Source: Indolivaga capnocytophagoides DSM 22835
Lineage (GTDB): Bacteria > Bacteroidota > Bacteroidia > Bacteroidales > Dysgonomonadaceae
DNA: 64,000 nucleotides
Assembly: GCF_000426485.1 (NCBI RefSeq)
Contig: NZ_AUFL01000008.1
Location: forward strand, 186,001 to 250,000
Direction of reading: 5' to 3'
Position 1 is the stretch's first letter; the number at the start of each line of letters is the position of its first letter. The position numbers and the translations under genes were made by a program. The notes under the pieces were generated by a model, which did no database searches, was not told where the DNA came from, and was given only the letters and a program-made list of their open reading frames with translations. Below are positions 9,293-16,675 of this stretch, piece after piece.

Positions 9293-10261
9293 ATGTTAGG
9301 ATTTAACGATAAGCTTATAAAAGCTATAGAAGAACTTATACCTCGAAAAAAGGATCAGCAGGCTTTTCTTCAGAACATACTACCTTTGGGTAAAGAAACT
9401 ATTTATAGGCGGCTTAGGGGTGAAATTTTCTTTACTTTTTCGGAAGCTTGCATTATTGCAAACAAATTAAAAATATCACTGGATACTTTAGTTCAGGTCG
9501 AAAATCAGAATACGCCTTTATTCAGTTTAGGTCTGTCTACATCTAAAAATCCTGTTGATACTGTAAAATTAAAACTGCAACAGCATGAAGACTCTTATAC
9601 TCAATTTCTAGAAGATCCCGGACTTACTATAAAATCAGTCTTTAGCTTTGTTCCCTACTCATTATTGTTTCCTTTTGATGGATTGTTTAAATTCAAGATG
9701 TTTCAGTATCTATATCAGTTAGATACAAAGAATGTCCCAGATCGATATTCTGCTTTTGATTTACCGGAAGAATTAAATCTGTGTAGGCAGGATTTGTCCG
9801 AAAAGAACCCCTTTATGCCTAAGGATATGACCATTATAGACCGAAAGATATTTATATATATGGTTGAAGAAATAAACTTTTTCCATTCTCTAGGTATCTT
9901 AACAGAAGAGGAAAAAAAATATTTAAGAGAAGAAATGCTTCAACTGATTCATTATTTCGAATATATAACTTCGTATGGAGTACGTGAGGCTAGTGATATG
10001 GAAAGCCTGATCTATTTATCAAATGTTAATGTATATTACAGCTATACACTAGTTCGGGGTAATGACTTTGTCTGTTCTTATATGGATGGTATTTATTCGT
10101 TAAATACAATTTTGTCTACAGATGCAATAATATGCAAAATGCATGAAGAATGGATAGAATCATTAAAGCGGTTTTCGACTCTGATTAGTGTCAGTGGCGA
10201 AATAGATAGACGTTCTTTCTTTAGCTTGCAAAAGAAGCAAATCGAAGATTTATTATCTTGA
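9293..10261 (+). CDS. Probable helix-turn-helix transcriptional regulator, Bacteroidota type
   Basis: 322 residues from the chosen ATG (MLGFNDKLIKAIEELIP). The frame is open back to 9146, but those codons are AT-rich, unlike protein and contain a promoter box. Residues about 15-65 look like a helix-turn-helix: a short helix, GKETIYRRLRGEIFF, then FSEACIIANKLKISLDTLV, the layout of a Cro/CI-like domain binding DNA through 'TIYRRLRG'. The remaining ~250 residues are helical, rich in aromatic residues, with no recognised domain; they may sense a ligand or mediate dimerisation. It is divergent from the SusC/SusD_2/phosphoesterase operon, so control of that operon is the natural guess. Confidence 0.6.
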   Translation: MLGFNDKLIKAIEELIPRKKDQQAFLQNILPLGKETIYRRLRGEIFFTFSEACIIANKLKISLDTLVQVENQNTPLFSLGLSTSKNPVDTVKLKLQQHEDSYTQFLEDPGLTIKSVFSFVPYSLLFPFDGLFKFKMFQYLYQLDTKNVPDRYSAFDLPEELNLCRQDLSEKNPFMPKDMTIIDRKIFIYMVEEINFFHSLGILTEEEKKYLREEMLQLIHYFEYITSYGVREASDMESLIYLSNVNVYYSYTLVRGNDFVCSYMDGIYSLNTILSTDAIICKMHEEWIESLKRFSTLISVSGEIDRRSFFSLQKKQIEDLLS

Positions 10262-10291
10262 ATAATTTTTCATGATAAATATATCAAAAAA

Positions 10292-10324
10292 AGACTCAAT
10301 TATACTAAGTGTATATTTGAGTCT
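10292..10324. other. Stem-loop after the regulator gene
   Basis: AGACTCAA (10292-10299) pairs with TTGAGTCT (10317-10324), and TATAC pairs with GTATA inside. A run of seven A precedes the left arm, so the U-tract would be on a minus-strand transcript, although no minus-strand gene lies to the right. For the plus-strand regulator gene it is only a hairpin 30 bases after the stop. Confidence 0.5.
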
Positions 10325-10521
10325 GCTATTGTGTTTATATATGATAAAATGACATTTAATAACAAAACATCTTACATTTATATTATTCCTTTATTATATT
10401 GTGTCAGGTTCTGACTCAAATTTGAATCATCTTCTGAATTGAAGCCTTTTTTGACATAGAAAACCAGATTAAACTACATAATAAGCTCGTAAAATAGATT
10501 AGATAAAGGGCGTTATTCCAA

Positions 10522-10529
10522 TATATTTG
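10522..10529 (+). promoter_or_regulatory. Probable -7 box (TATATTTG) of the winged-helix gene
   Basis: Exact match to TAnnTTTG, 57 bases before the ATG at 10586. No convincing -33 element is visible. The rest of 10325-10585 shows nothing recognisable. Confidence 0.5.
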
Positions 10530-10585
10530 TATTAACAAAGAATAAGAAATACCTGCTGTTATTATTAAATTAATAAACATACGGA

Positions 10586-10813
10586 ATGGTAAAGAGAGAT
10601 ATTAATATTAGGGCAAAATTCATCAGAGGGCTATTACTGACAAATAAAGAAATGTCTTTGAGACAGATAGTCGAAATTACAAAGCATGATGATATTACTG
10701 TTGCGGTCACTATAGGCTGGCTTTTACACGATGAGAGAATTAAAGCATATAAAGACCAGTTTGGAAGTATACATTTGGTATTTGACAGTCCAATAAGTGA
10801 AATCTATTACTAA
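10586..10813 (+). CDS. Small winged-helix DNA-binding protein (DUF2582/PF10771-like)
   Basis: 75 residues, essentially one winged helix-turn-helix. A first helix with IRGLLLTNKEMSLRQIVEIT is followed by the recognition segment DDITVAVTIGWLLHDERIKAY and a beta-wing (FGSIHLVFD). Small Bacteroidota proteins of the PF10771 group have this size and the same 'G-W-L-x-x-(D/E)-x-(R/K)-I' element. It probably binds DNA, but I infer no target. It stands alone between a promoter box and the CLC gene. A weak GCCCC/GGGGC hairpin followed by TTTTT (about 10878-10922) could serve as its terminator. Confidence 0.6.
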   Translation: MVKRDINIRAKFIRGLLLTNKEMSLRQIVEITKHDDITVAVTIGWLLHDERIKAYKDQFGSIHLVFDSPISEIYY

Positions 10814-10947
10814 ATATTATTCAGTTCTTTTTTTGTTTACGCTTAATAAAAAACGGGAATCATAGATGTGAGTTGAATGCCCCTTGACTAAGAAGTGATT
10901 TTTTGGTCTTGGGGCGCTTTTTATCTTTATATTTTCCAAAACTAATA

Positions 10948-10955
10948 TATCTTTG
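10948..10955 (+). promoter_or_regulatory. Probable -7 box (TATCTTTG) of the CLC transporter gene
   Basis: Matches TAnnTTTG and lies 42 bases before the ATG at 10998. It overlaps the TTG that would start the longest open frame (10953), so that longer start is unlikely. Confidence 0.5.
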
Positions 10956-10997
10956 TATGACTTTGCCACGGACATTTATCTTAAATTAAAGAAAGTG

Positions 10998-12302
10998 ATG
11001 CTTTACTCCCGATTAAAAAAGCTATCTGTATCTATCGAACAATTCCCTGTCTTTTTATACCTGATACGCTGGTTATGCCTATCAACAGTTATCGGTTTAT
11101 TGGCGGGATCTGCCTCTGCTCTATTATTAGTCTCTCTAAATTGGGCGACCGATTATAGAGAGTCGCATCTTTGGATTATATCGTTACTGCCTTTGTCCGG
11201 ACTTCTTATCGGTGCGATGTATCACTATTGGGGCAGTACCACAGTTAAAGGTAATAACTTGTTGATAGAAGAGGTGCATTCTCCCCGAAAGATTATTCCT
11301 TTGCGTATGGCTCCGCTAGTATTTATCGGCACCTTTCTCACTCACTTATTCGGAGGTTCGGCGGGTCGGGAAGGTACTGCCGTACAGATGGGGGGAGCTA
11401 TTGCCGACCAGTTCTCGAAACTATTTAAACTGAGAAGCCGTGACCGTAAAATTATAATAATAGCAGGGGTAAGCGCAGGTTTTGCGTCCGTTTTCGGGAC
11501 GCCTTTAGCAGGAGCTGTCTTTGCATTAGAAGTTCTGATTGTCGGTCGTGTAAGATACGAAGCTATTTTACCTAGCTTTTTGGTGGCTGTTATTGCAAAT
11601 TATACATGCCATGATTTATGGAAGGTAGCACATACACACTATTCGGTTCCTTTTGTTCCGGAAATGACTCCTTTGAATTTGTTATATGTGATTTTCACGG
11701 GAATTGTTTTTGGACTAGCGGCATTGACTTTTTCTAAGTCCGTACATTTCTGGAGTAAATTATCTAAAAAAATAAAATTTCCCCCGCTAAGACCTTTTTT
11801 CGGAGGAATTATTATTGCATTGTCGGTGTTGCTTATGGGTACAACCAAATACATTGGTTTGGGAGTGCCTACTATTGTGGAATCTTTTACCGTGCAGCAG
11901 GACTGGTATGACTTTCTATTGAAGATACTATTGACAACATTTACCATTGGTGTTGGTTTTAAAGGAGGAGAGGTAACCCCTTTATTCTTTGTAGGAGCAA
12001 CATTGGGTAGTGCTTTATTTGGTTTTATACCATTGCCGATGGCTTTACTTGCTGGCATGGGGTTTGTGGCTGTTTTTGCCGGAGCAACAAACACGCCGAT
12101 TGCCTGTTCGTTAATGGGGATTGAACTATTTGGTGCCGGATGTGGCATTTATGTAGCTGTCGCTTGTGTTGTAGCTTATTTATTTTCGGGACATACCGGT
12201 ATATATACTTCTCAAATTATAGGAAGTCCCAAGCATTTACTTTTTGGACGATTGAAAGGAGTATCCTTATCTAATATTCTAGATAAAGATAAAAGGTTTT
12301 GA
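10998..12302 (+). CDS. CLC-family transporter, motifs of the CLC-F fluoride/proton antiporter branch
   Basis: 434 residues from the ATG chosen here; an in-frame TTG at 10953 would overlap a promoter box. About ten or more membrane segments are visible. The gating-glutamate motif reads GGSAGREGTAVQMGG, where chloride CLCs have GREGP, and the first selectivity motif reads KGNNLLIEE, where chloride CLCs have GSGIP. GREGT together with GNNL(I/L) is the published signature of the CLC-F clade, which exports fluoride in exchange for protons. The later motif FKGGEVTPLFFVGATLG (GxFxP region) is present. I see no fluoride riboswitch in the leader. Family is certain; the fluoride role is inferred from motifs. 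Confidence 0.85.
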   Translation: MLYSRLKKLSVSIEQFPVFLYLIRWLCLSTVIGLLAGSASALLLVSLNWATDYRESHLWIISLLPLSGLLIGAMYHYWGSTTVKGNNLLIEEVHSPRKIIPLRMAPLVFIGTFLTHLFGGSAGREGTAVQMGGAIADQFSKLFKLRSRDRKIIIIAGVSAGFASVFGTPLAGAVFALEVLIVGRVRYEAILPSFLVAVIANYTCHDLWKVAHTHYSVPFVPEMTPLNLLYVIFTGIVFGLAALTFSKSVHFWSKLSKKIKFPPLRPFFGGIIIALSVLLMGTTKYIGLGVPTIVESFTVQQDWYDFLLKILLTTFTIGVGFKGGEVTPLFFVGATLGSALFGFIPLPMALLAGMGFVAVFAGATNTPIACSLMGIELFGAGCGIYVAVACVVAYLFSGHTGIYTSQIIGSPKHLLFGRLKGVSLSNILDKDKRF

Positions 12303-12320
12303 TCGGTTGATCAATTCTCT

Positions 12321-13181
12321 TTACTGACTAAAATTACTCCTGTACTCTACAGGGGTTTTATTTGTGTAGGACTTAAATAATCTCGTGAAATAGGAGATGT
12401 TGTCATAACTGAGTTCGTAAGCTATGTTTTTTACTGAAAGATTAGTGGTTAGCAATAACAACTGAGCTTTTTCTATTTTCTTCATTGTAATGTATTTCAA
12501 CGGAGTATACTTCATTTCGGATTTGAATATGCGGATAAAATGATCGTTGCTGATATGTAATAAATCAGAAAGATTATCTAATTGAATATTATTGTGTATG
12601 TTTTCATGGATATACTGCAAAGCTATATTTATTCGTAAATCTTTACTCTCGAGTTTTTCGGTTCTTCTCGCTAAAAAACGAGATATCAGTTGAGACAGAA
12701 TCCCCTGAGTTTCGATCATCGAATGTAGCGGCAGTTTGTCATTCTCTGCATTGTATTGCGAAAATGTAGGCGGATTATCATAAAACTGAGGATCGAAAAA
12801 CTTCAGATTCCTCTCGGGATTTATAGCTAGCAGCCGTTTGATAAGTTCACTGTCTAGCGGAGAAGTTCTGATCGCTACCGGAAAATTATATTTATCGAAT
12901 ATGGTAGCTGTATTGATTGTGCTTTCATAGAAATGAATGTAATAAAGCGAAAAGTAGCTATCGCATTCATCGTCATGGAGTGTAAAAGGTGGAGTCAGAT
13001 ATAGATGATCGGGTTTCAGATCGAAAGTATATCCGTTTATCTTGGTTCGGGCAATGCCTTTGTCTACATAATATATACGAGCAAAGGGGCTGTAGATATC
13101 TTTCCAGTTCCAGTTAGCATTTAACTCCGAATAACCGATATTCAGAAGTACAAGATCAGGATTTGAAGTACTGCTTGTCAT
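12321..13181 (-). CDS. AraC-family transcriptional regulator, probable regulator of the fucose operon
   Basis: 286 residues. The N-terminal ~150 residues form a cupin-like sensing domain (YVDKGIARTKINGYTFDLKPDHLYLTPPFTLH is typical of the AraC-binding fold). The C-terminal ~100 residues hold two helix-turn-helices: 'LDNLSDLLHISNDHFIRIFK' and 'SVKNIAYELSYDNISYFTRLFK', then the closing TPVEYR. It is divergent from fucI, with 367 bases between the starts containing a perfect 18-bp inverted repeat. In Bacteroides thetaiotaomicron the fucose operon is controlled by the unrelated GntR-like FucR, so the regulator type differs here. The inducer (fucose or a derivative) is inferred from position only. 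Confidence 0.85.
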   Translation of the reverse strand: MTSSTSNPDLVLLNIGYSELNANWNWKDIYSPFARIYYVDKGIARTKINGYTFDLKPDHLYLTPPFTLHDDECDSYFSLYYIHFYESTINTATIFDKYNFPVAIRTSPLDSELIKRLLAINPERNLKFFDPQFYDNPPTFSQYNAENDKLPLHSMIETQGILSQLISRFLARRTEKLESKDLRINIALQYIHENIHNNIQLDNLSDLLHISNDHFIRIFKSEMKYTPLKYITMKKIEKAQLLLLTTNLSVKNIAYELSYDNISYFTRLFKSYTNKTPVEYRSNFSQ

Positions 13182-13343
13182 AGTATATATCGTTTTTAGA
13201 TGATTATTAAGGGTTGATAAATATAGTGTTTATAATCAGATAAAATAATAGGTCTTCGCATTAATAATAAGTAAAAGAAAGTATTATATGGTCGCCTGGA
13301 AGCGATAATTATTTGTTGTATTTATACTTACAAAGTCAATAAA

Positions 13344-13358
13344 AAGGTCTGAGACCTT
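13344..13358. repeat. Palindrome AAGGTCTGAGACCTT (dispersed family), with diverged composite repeat upstream
   Basis: A perfect member of the dispersed palindrome family: arms AAGGTC and GACCTT around TGA. The preceding sequence from about 13270 (AAAGAAAGTATTATATGG, TTTATACTTACAAAGTCAATAAAA) resembles the composite repeat in diverged form. It lies between the divergent regulator and fucI, upstream of the long inverted repeat. Confidence 0.7.
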
Positions 13359-13388
13359 AAAAAACGGATAATTTATCACATTTATGTA

Positions 13389-13432
13389 AGATTATCGATA
13401 TTATGTGTTAAAAAACATAATATCGATAATCT
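13389..13432. promoter_or_regulatory. Perfect 18-bp inverted repeat upstream of the fucI promoter; candidate operator
   Basis: The left arm AGATTATCGATATTATGT (13389-13406) and right arm ACATAATATCGATAATCT (13415-13432) are exact reverse complements with an 8-base spacer. Each arm contains the smaller palindrome TATCGATA. The end of the repeat is 47 bases before the probable -7 box of fucI, so it should lie upstream of the transcript and act as a protein-binding site rather than an RNA hairpin. The divergent AraC-type regulator is the obvious candidate binder, possibly as two dimers. Confidence 0.6.
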
Positions 13433-13479
13433 GTTATTTATCTGTCGAAAAAATGAAAGTGAGATATGACTTATTCTTC

Positions 13480-13487
13480 TATTTTTG
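13480..13487 (+). promoter_or_regulatory. Probable -7 box (TATTTTTG) of the fucose operon
   Basis: Exact match to the Bacteroidota -7 consensus, 61 bases before the fucI ATG at 13549. No clear TTTG -33 element is visible, which fits an activator-dependent promoter. Confidence 0.55.
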
Positions 13488-13548
13488 AAACAAAGGAGAA
13501 TAAGCAGATTGAAAAAGGGTATAAGACCTTGTAACCTAAATTATAAAT

Positions 13549-15342
13549 ATGATGAAAACAAAAAGATTTCAGGGGCAATGGCCTAAAATAGGTATCCGCC
13601 CGACAATCGACGGACGTATGGGCGGAGTAAGAGAGTCGCTCGAATCTCAAACAATGGGAATGGCTCAGAGCGTAGTCGATTTATTAACATCTACATTAAA
13701 ATATCCGGATGGAACTCCTGTTGAATGTGTTATTGCAGATTCTACCATAGGTCGTGTAGCGGAAAGTGCTGCTTGTGCCGAAAAGTTCCGCAAAGAAGGA
13801 GTCGGCGTTACCTTAACTGTTACTCCTTGCTGGTGTTACGGCAGCGAAACGATGGATATGGAACAGCATACCGTAAAAGCGGTTTGGGGTTTTAACGGAA
13901 CAGAACGTCCCGGAGCAGTATATCTGGCAGCAGTACTGGCAGGCCATGCACAAAAAGGCTTGCCTGCATTCGGTATTTACGGGCACGATGTTCAGGATGC
14001 CGGAACAAAAGAAATTCCATCGGATGTAAAAGACAAACTCATCCGTTTTGTAAAGGGAGGTCTGGCTGTTTCTATCATGAAAGGAAAATCTTATCTGTCG
14101 ATAGGAGCTGTATGTATGGGTATTGCCGGTTCGATAGTGAATACCGATTTCTTCGAAGATTATCTGGGGATGCGCTGTGAGGGTGTTGACGAAGTGGAAA
14201 TAATCCGCCGTATGACCGAAGGTATATATGATAAAGAAGAGTTTGAAAAAGCATTAGCTTGGACGAAGGCTAATTGCGCCGAAAACGAAGATATATGCAA
14301 CCGCGAAGACTTGAAAAAAGACAGAGCAGCGAAAGACAAAGATTGGGAATTTGTAGTAAAAATGGCTCTGATTGTCCGTGACCTGATGAATGGTAATCCT
14401 AAATTGAAAGAAATGGGATTCGGAGAAGAAGCCTTAGGTCATAATGCTATTGCAGCCGGTTTTCAGGGACAGCGGCAATGGACGGATTTTTATCCAAACG
14501 GGGATTTTGCGGAAGCTATTCTGAACTCGTCATTCGATTGGACAGGAATCCGTGCGCCTTATGTACTTGCTACGGAAAATGATGCTCTGAATGGTACTGC
14601 TATGTTATTCGGATATCTGTTAACAAATACAGCTCAGATATTTGCCGATGTACGTACTTACTGGAGTCCCGAAGCTGTAGAACGTGTTACCGGACAAAAG
14701 TTAACGGGTGCTGCATCCGAAGGAATTATACACTTGATCAATTCGGGTGCTGCAACTCTGGATGGTTCCGCTCAACAACAGGATGCAAACGGAAAACCTG
14801 CCATGAAACCATTTTGGAATATATCGGAGAAGGAAGCAAAGGCTTGTCTGGATGCTACCAAATGGGTTCCTGCCAACAGGGAGTATTTCAGAGGCGGCGG
14901 TTTTTCTTCTAAATTCCTGACTAAAGGTGAGATGCCTTGTACAATGGTTCGTCTGAATCTGATTAAAGGCTTAGGACCTGTATTGCAGATAGCCGAAGGA
15001 TGGACAGTTGACCTTGATCCGAAAGTACATCAAATTTTGGATGACCGCACAGACAAGGGATGGCCTACAACATGGTTTGTTCCTCGGTTGACTGAAGATC
15101 CGAACTTCAAGGATGTTTATTCGGTGATGAACAACTGGGGTGCAAATCACGGTTCCATCAGTTACGGACATATAGGCGCCGATATTATCACATTGGCTTC
15201 GATGCTTCGTATTCCGGTTTGTATGCACAATGTTTGCGAAGACGATATTTATCGTCCGGCGGCGTGGTCGGCGTTTGGTATGGATAAGGAAGGTTCTGAT
15301 TTCAGAGCATGTCAGGCATACGGACCTCTTTACAAAAAATAG
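13549..15342 (+). CDS. fucI: L-fucose isomerase
   Basis: 597 residues, close to the 591 of E. coli FucI. It converts L-fucose to L-fuculose in the cytoplasm, the first catabolic step, using Mn2+. The metal/catalytic residues known in E. coli (Glu337, Asp361, His528) map with a constant offset of six to Glu343 (ATEND), Asp367 (IFADVRT) and His534 (GANHGS). The N-terminal [20 protein letters not shown] is characteristic of the family. It is the first gene of a plus-strand operon with a mutarotase, aldolase, kinase and permease. It starts MM (ATGATG); either ATG could be used. Confidence 0.97.
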   Translation: MMKTKRFQGQWPKIGIRPTIDGRMGGVRESLESQTMGMAQSVVDLLTSTLKYPDGTPVECVIADSTIGRVAESAACAEKFRKEGVGVTLTVTPCWCYGSETMDMEQHTVKAVWGFNGTERPGAVYLAAVLAGHAQKGLPAFGIYGHDVQDAGTKEIPSDVKDKLIRFVKGGLAVSIMKGKSYLSIGAVCMGIAGSIVNTDFFEDYLGMRCEGVDEVEIIRRMTEGIYDKEEFEKALAWTKANCAENEDICNREDLKKDRAAKDKDWEFVVKMALIVRDLMNGNPKLKEMGFGEEALGHNAIAAGFQGQRQWTDFYPNGDFAEAILNSSFDWTGIRAPYVLATENDALNGTAMLFGYLLTNTAQIFADVRTYWSPEAVERVTGQKLTGAASEGIIHLINSGAATLDGSAQQQDANGKPAMKPFWNISEKEAKACLDATKWVPANREYFRGGGFSSKFLTKGEMPCTMVRLNLIKGLGPVLQIAEGWTVDLDPKVHQILDDRTDKGWPTTWFVPRLTEDPNFKDVYSVMNNWGANHGSISYGHIGADIITLASMLRIPVCMHNVCEDDIYRPAAWSAFGMDKEGSDFRACQAYGPLYKK

Positions 15343-15395
15343 GTTTTCAGAGCTTATTGCTTCTTTTTTATCTATAGGCAAAGCGGTCTTTGAAA

Positions 15396-15487
15396 TCAGT
15401 TAACAGTGATCAGTTAACAAAACCAAAAAGGAAAAAAGTAACATCGAAAATTGTGTGTTGATGTTGTAACCTTTGTAACCTTTTAGG
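15396..15487 (-). repeat. GGTTACAAAGGTTACA intergenic repeat, inverted copy
   Basis: Read on the minus strand this segment runs CTAAAAGGTTACAAAGGTTAC, ~25 variable bases, GTTACTTTTTTCC, then GTTAACTGATCACTGTTAACTG. It matches in order the plus-strand segment at 22312-22405, 7 kb away. It lies between fucI and the mutarotase gene, so it is inside the operon transcript. Confidence 0.6.
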
Positions 15488-15532
15488 CTGAATTGAAAGT
15501 TCAGAGTTGAAGCTGGAGTTTTTAAAACAAAA

Positions 15533-15545
15533 AGGTCTGTGACCT
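15533..15545. repeat. Palindrome AGGTCTGTGACCT before the mutarotase gene
   Basis: Perfect 5-bp arms (AGGTC/GACCT) around TGT, 15 bases before the start codon at 15560. Member of the dispersed palindrome family. Confidence 0.7.
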
Positions 15546-15559
15546 CAAAACAGTAAAGA

Positions 15560-15952
15560 ATGGCTGAAGATCTAAAAAAAGGATATCCGAGAAATCCGGC
15601 AGGAGTAACGAAACGCTTCTGCCAGTTTCTGAAACTGAATCAAGAAACGGTGGATCAGTATAAATACTGGCATGATAGACGTAATATATGGCAAGAGATC
15701 CCCGAAGGTATCCGCAGAGCCGGAATTATCGATATGGAAATATATGTGATAAATGATACCGCCTTTATGATACTCGAAACACCGGTTGATTTTAATTGGG
15801 ATGAATCTTTCGGAAAATTGGCCGGCTATGAAAGGCAGTCTGAATGGGAGGATTTTGTTTCTCAGTTTCAAATAACGGCTGATGGCAGGCGTTCCGATGA
15901 AAAATGGGAGCTGGTCGAGCGGATTTTTTCCTTGGATGAAAGTCTGAAGTAA
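15560..15952 (+). CDS. L-rhamnose mutarotase-family sugar mutarotase, probably acting on L-fucose
   Basis: 130 residues of the RhaM family (PF05336), dimeric alpha/beta-barrel proteins of about 105 residues that interconvert anomers of 6-deoxy sugars. The family landmarks are present: an early strand (RFCQFLKLN), then YWHDRRNIWQEIPEGIRRAGIIDMEIYVIND with the His and the Tyr-bearing strand, and the C-terminal WEDFVSQ helix. It has an N-terminal extension of about 15 residues. In the fucose operon it most likely supplies the anomer used by FucI, a role filled by the unrelated FucU in E. coli. The fucose assignment comes from context. Confidence 0.8.
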   Translation: MAEDLKKGYPRNPAGVTKRFCQFLKLNQETVDQYKYWHDRRNIWQEIPEGIRRAGIIDMEIYVINDTAFMILETPVDFNWDESFGKLAGYERQSEWEDFVSQFQITADGRRSDEKWELVERIFSLDESLK

Positions 15953-15985
15953 GTAATATATATAATAAACTGAAATAATAATAAA

Positions 15986-16000
15986 ATGGTCTGAAACCAT
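15986..16000. repeat. Palindrome ATGGTCTGAAACCAT before fucA
   Basis: Arms ATGGT and ACCAT around CTGAA. Compared with AAGGT/ACCTT at other sites, both arms have changed together (A to T and T to A), a compensatory change. It ends 9 bases before the fucA ATG at 16010. Confidence 0.65.
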
Positions 16001-16009
16001 AAATATACT

Positions 16010-16651
16010 ATGGCAACAAAAGCACAGATAGATAAATTTATAGAACAAGCCCATCGGGTTGGAAAGGAGAGATTGCAGCTTTGCAGCAGCGGAAACTTAT
16101 CGTGGCGTATTGAAGATAATGTAGCTATGGTATCGGGAACAGGATCGTGGCTGCCCCGTATTTCCGAAGATAATATCTCAGTATGCGATATATCTGCAGG
16201 GATACGTATTGACGGGCCGAAGCCTTCTATGGAGAGCGTTTTTCATCTGGGAGTTTTACGTGAACGCAAGGACATGAATGTTGTTTTGCATTTTCAATCA
16301 AAATACGCAACAGCAATCTCCTGCATGAAGAATAAGCCAAAAAGCTTTAATATAATAGCCGAAGTTCCGTGTTATTGCGGCAGCGAAATTCCTGTTATTC
16401 CTTATTTTCGACCTGGTTCGAAAGAATTGGCAGAGGCTGTGACCAATGCTCTGAAAGAGCATGATTGTGTACTGATGAGCAAACACGGACAAGCAGTTTG
16501 CGGCAAAGACTTTGATGATGCTTTTCAAAAAGCCGTGTTTTTTGAACTGGCTTGCAGCATAATTGTACATGCAGGCGAAGGGAATTATCTGACCCTTTCT
16601 GATGATGAGATTCGAGATCTCGAGATTTATATACTTGGAAAGAAATCGTAA
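16010..16651 (+). CDS. fucA: Class II aldolase, L-fuculose-1-phosphate aldolase
   Basis: 213 residues, the size of E. coli FucA (215). It splits L-fuculose 1-phosphate into dihydroxyacetone phosphate and L-lactaldehyde. The class II aldolase/adducin fold shows the phosphate-binding SSGNLSWR (26-33) and SGTGSWLP (42-49), the catalytic Glu75 (PSMESV) and Zn ligands His94 (LHFQS) and His159 (SKHGQ). In E. coli FucA the second ligand of the first pair is also His (His92/His94); here that position is Gln96. The neighbours make the fucose role likely; a related phosphosugar is the alternative. Confidence 0.88.
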   Translation: MATKAQIDKFIEQAHRVGKERLQLCSSGNLSWRIEDNVAMVSGTGSWLPRISEDNISVCDISAGIRIDGPKPSMESVFHLGVLRERKDMNVVLHFQSKYATAISCMKNKPKSFNIIAEVPCYCGSEIPVIPYFRPGSKELAEAVTNALKEHDCVLMSKHGQAVCGKDFDDAFQKAVFFELACSIIVHAGEGNYLTLSDDEIRDLEIYILGKKS

Positions 16652-16675
16652 ACCTTAAATCTAATACTATAAAGC

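Noticed and set aside
10820-10997. A fluoride (crcB) riboswitch before the CLC gene
   Set aside because: I looked for the conserved GATGG and GCTGATG parts and their pairing and did not find them; the leader after the -7 box is only ~36 bases.
13389-13432. The long inverted repeat as a terminator of the AraC gene
   Set aside because: It lies upstream of that gene (which runs the other way) and has no T-run after either arm.
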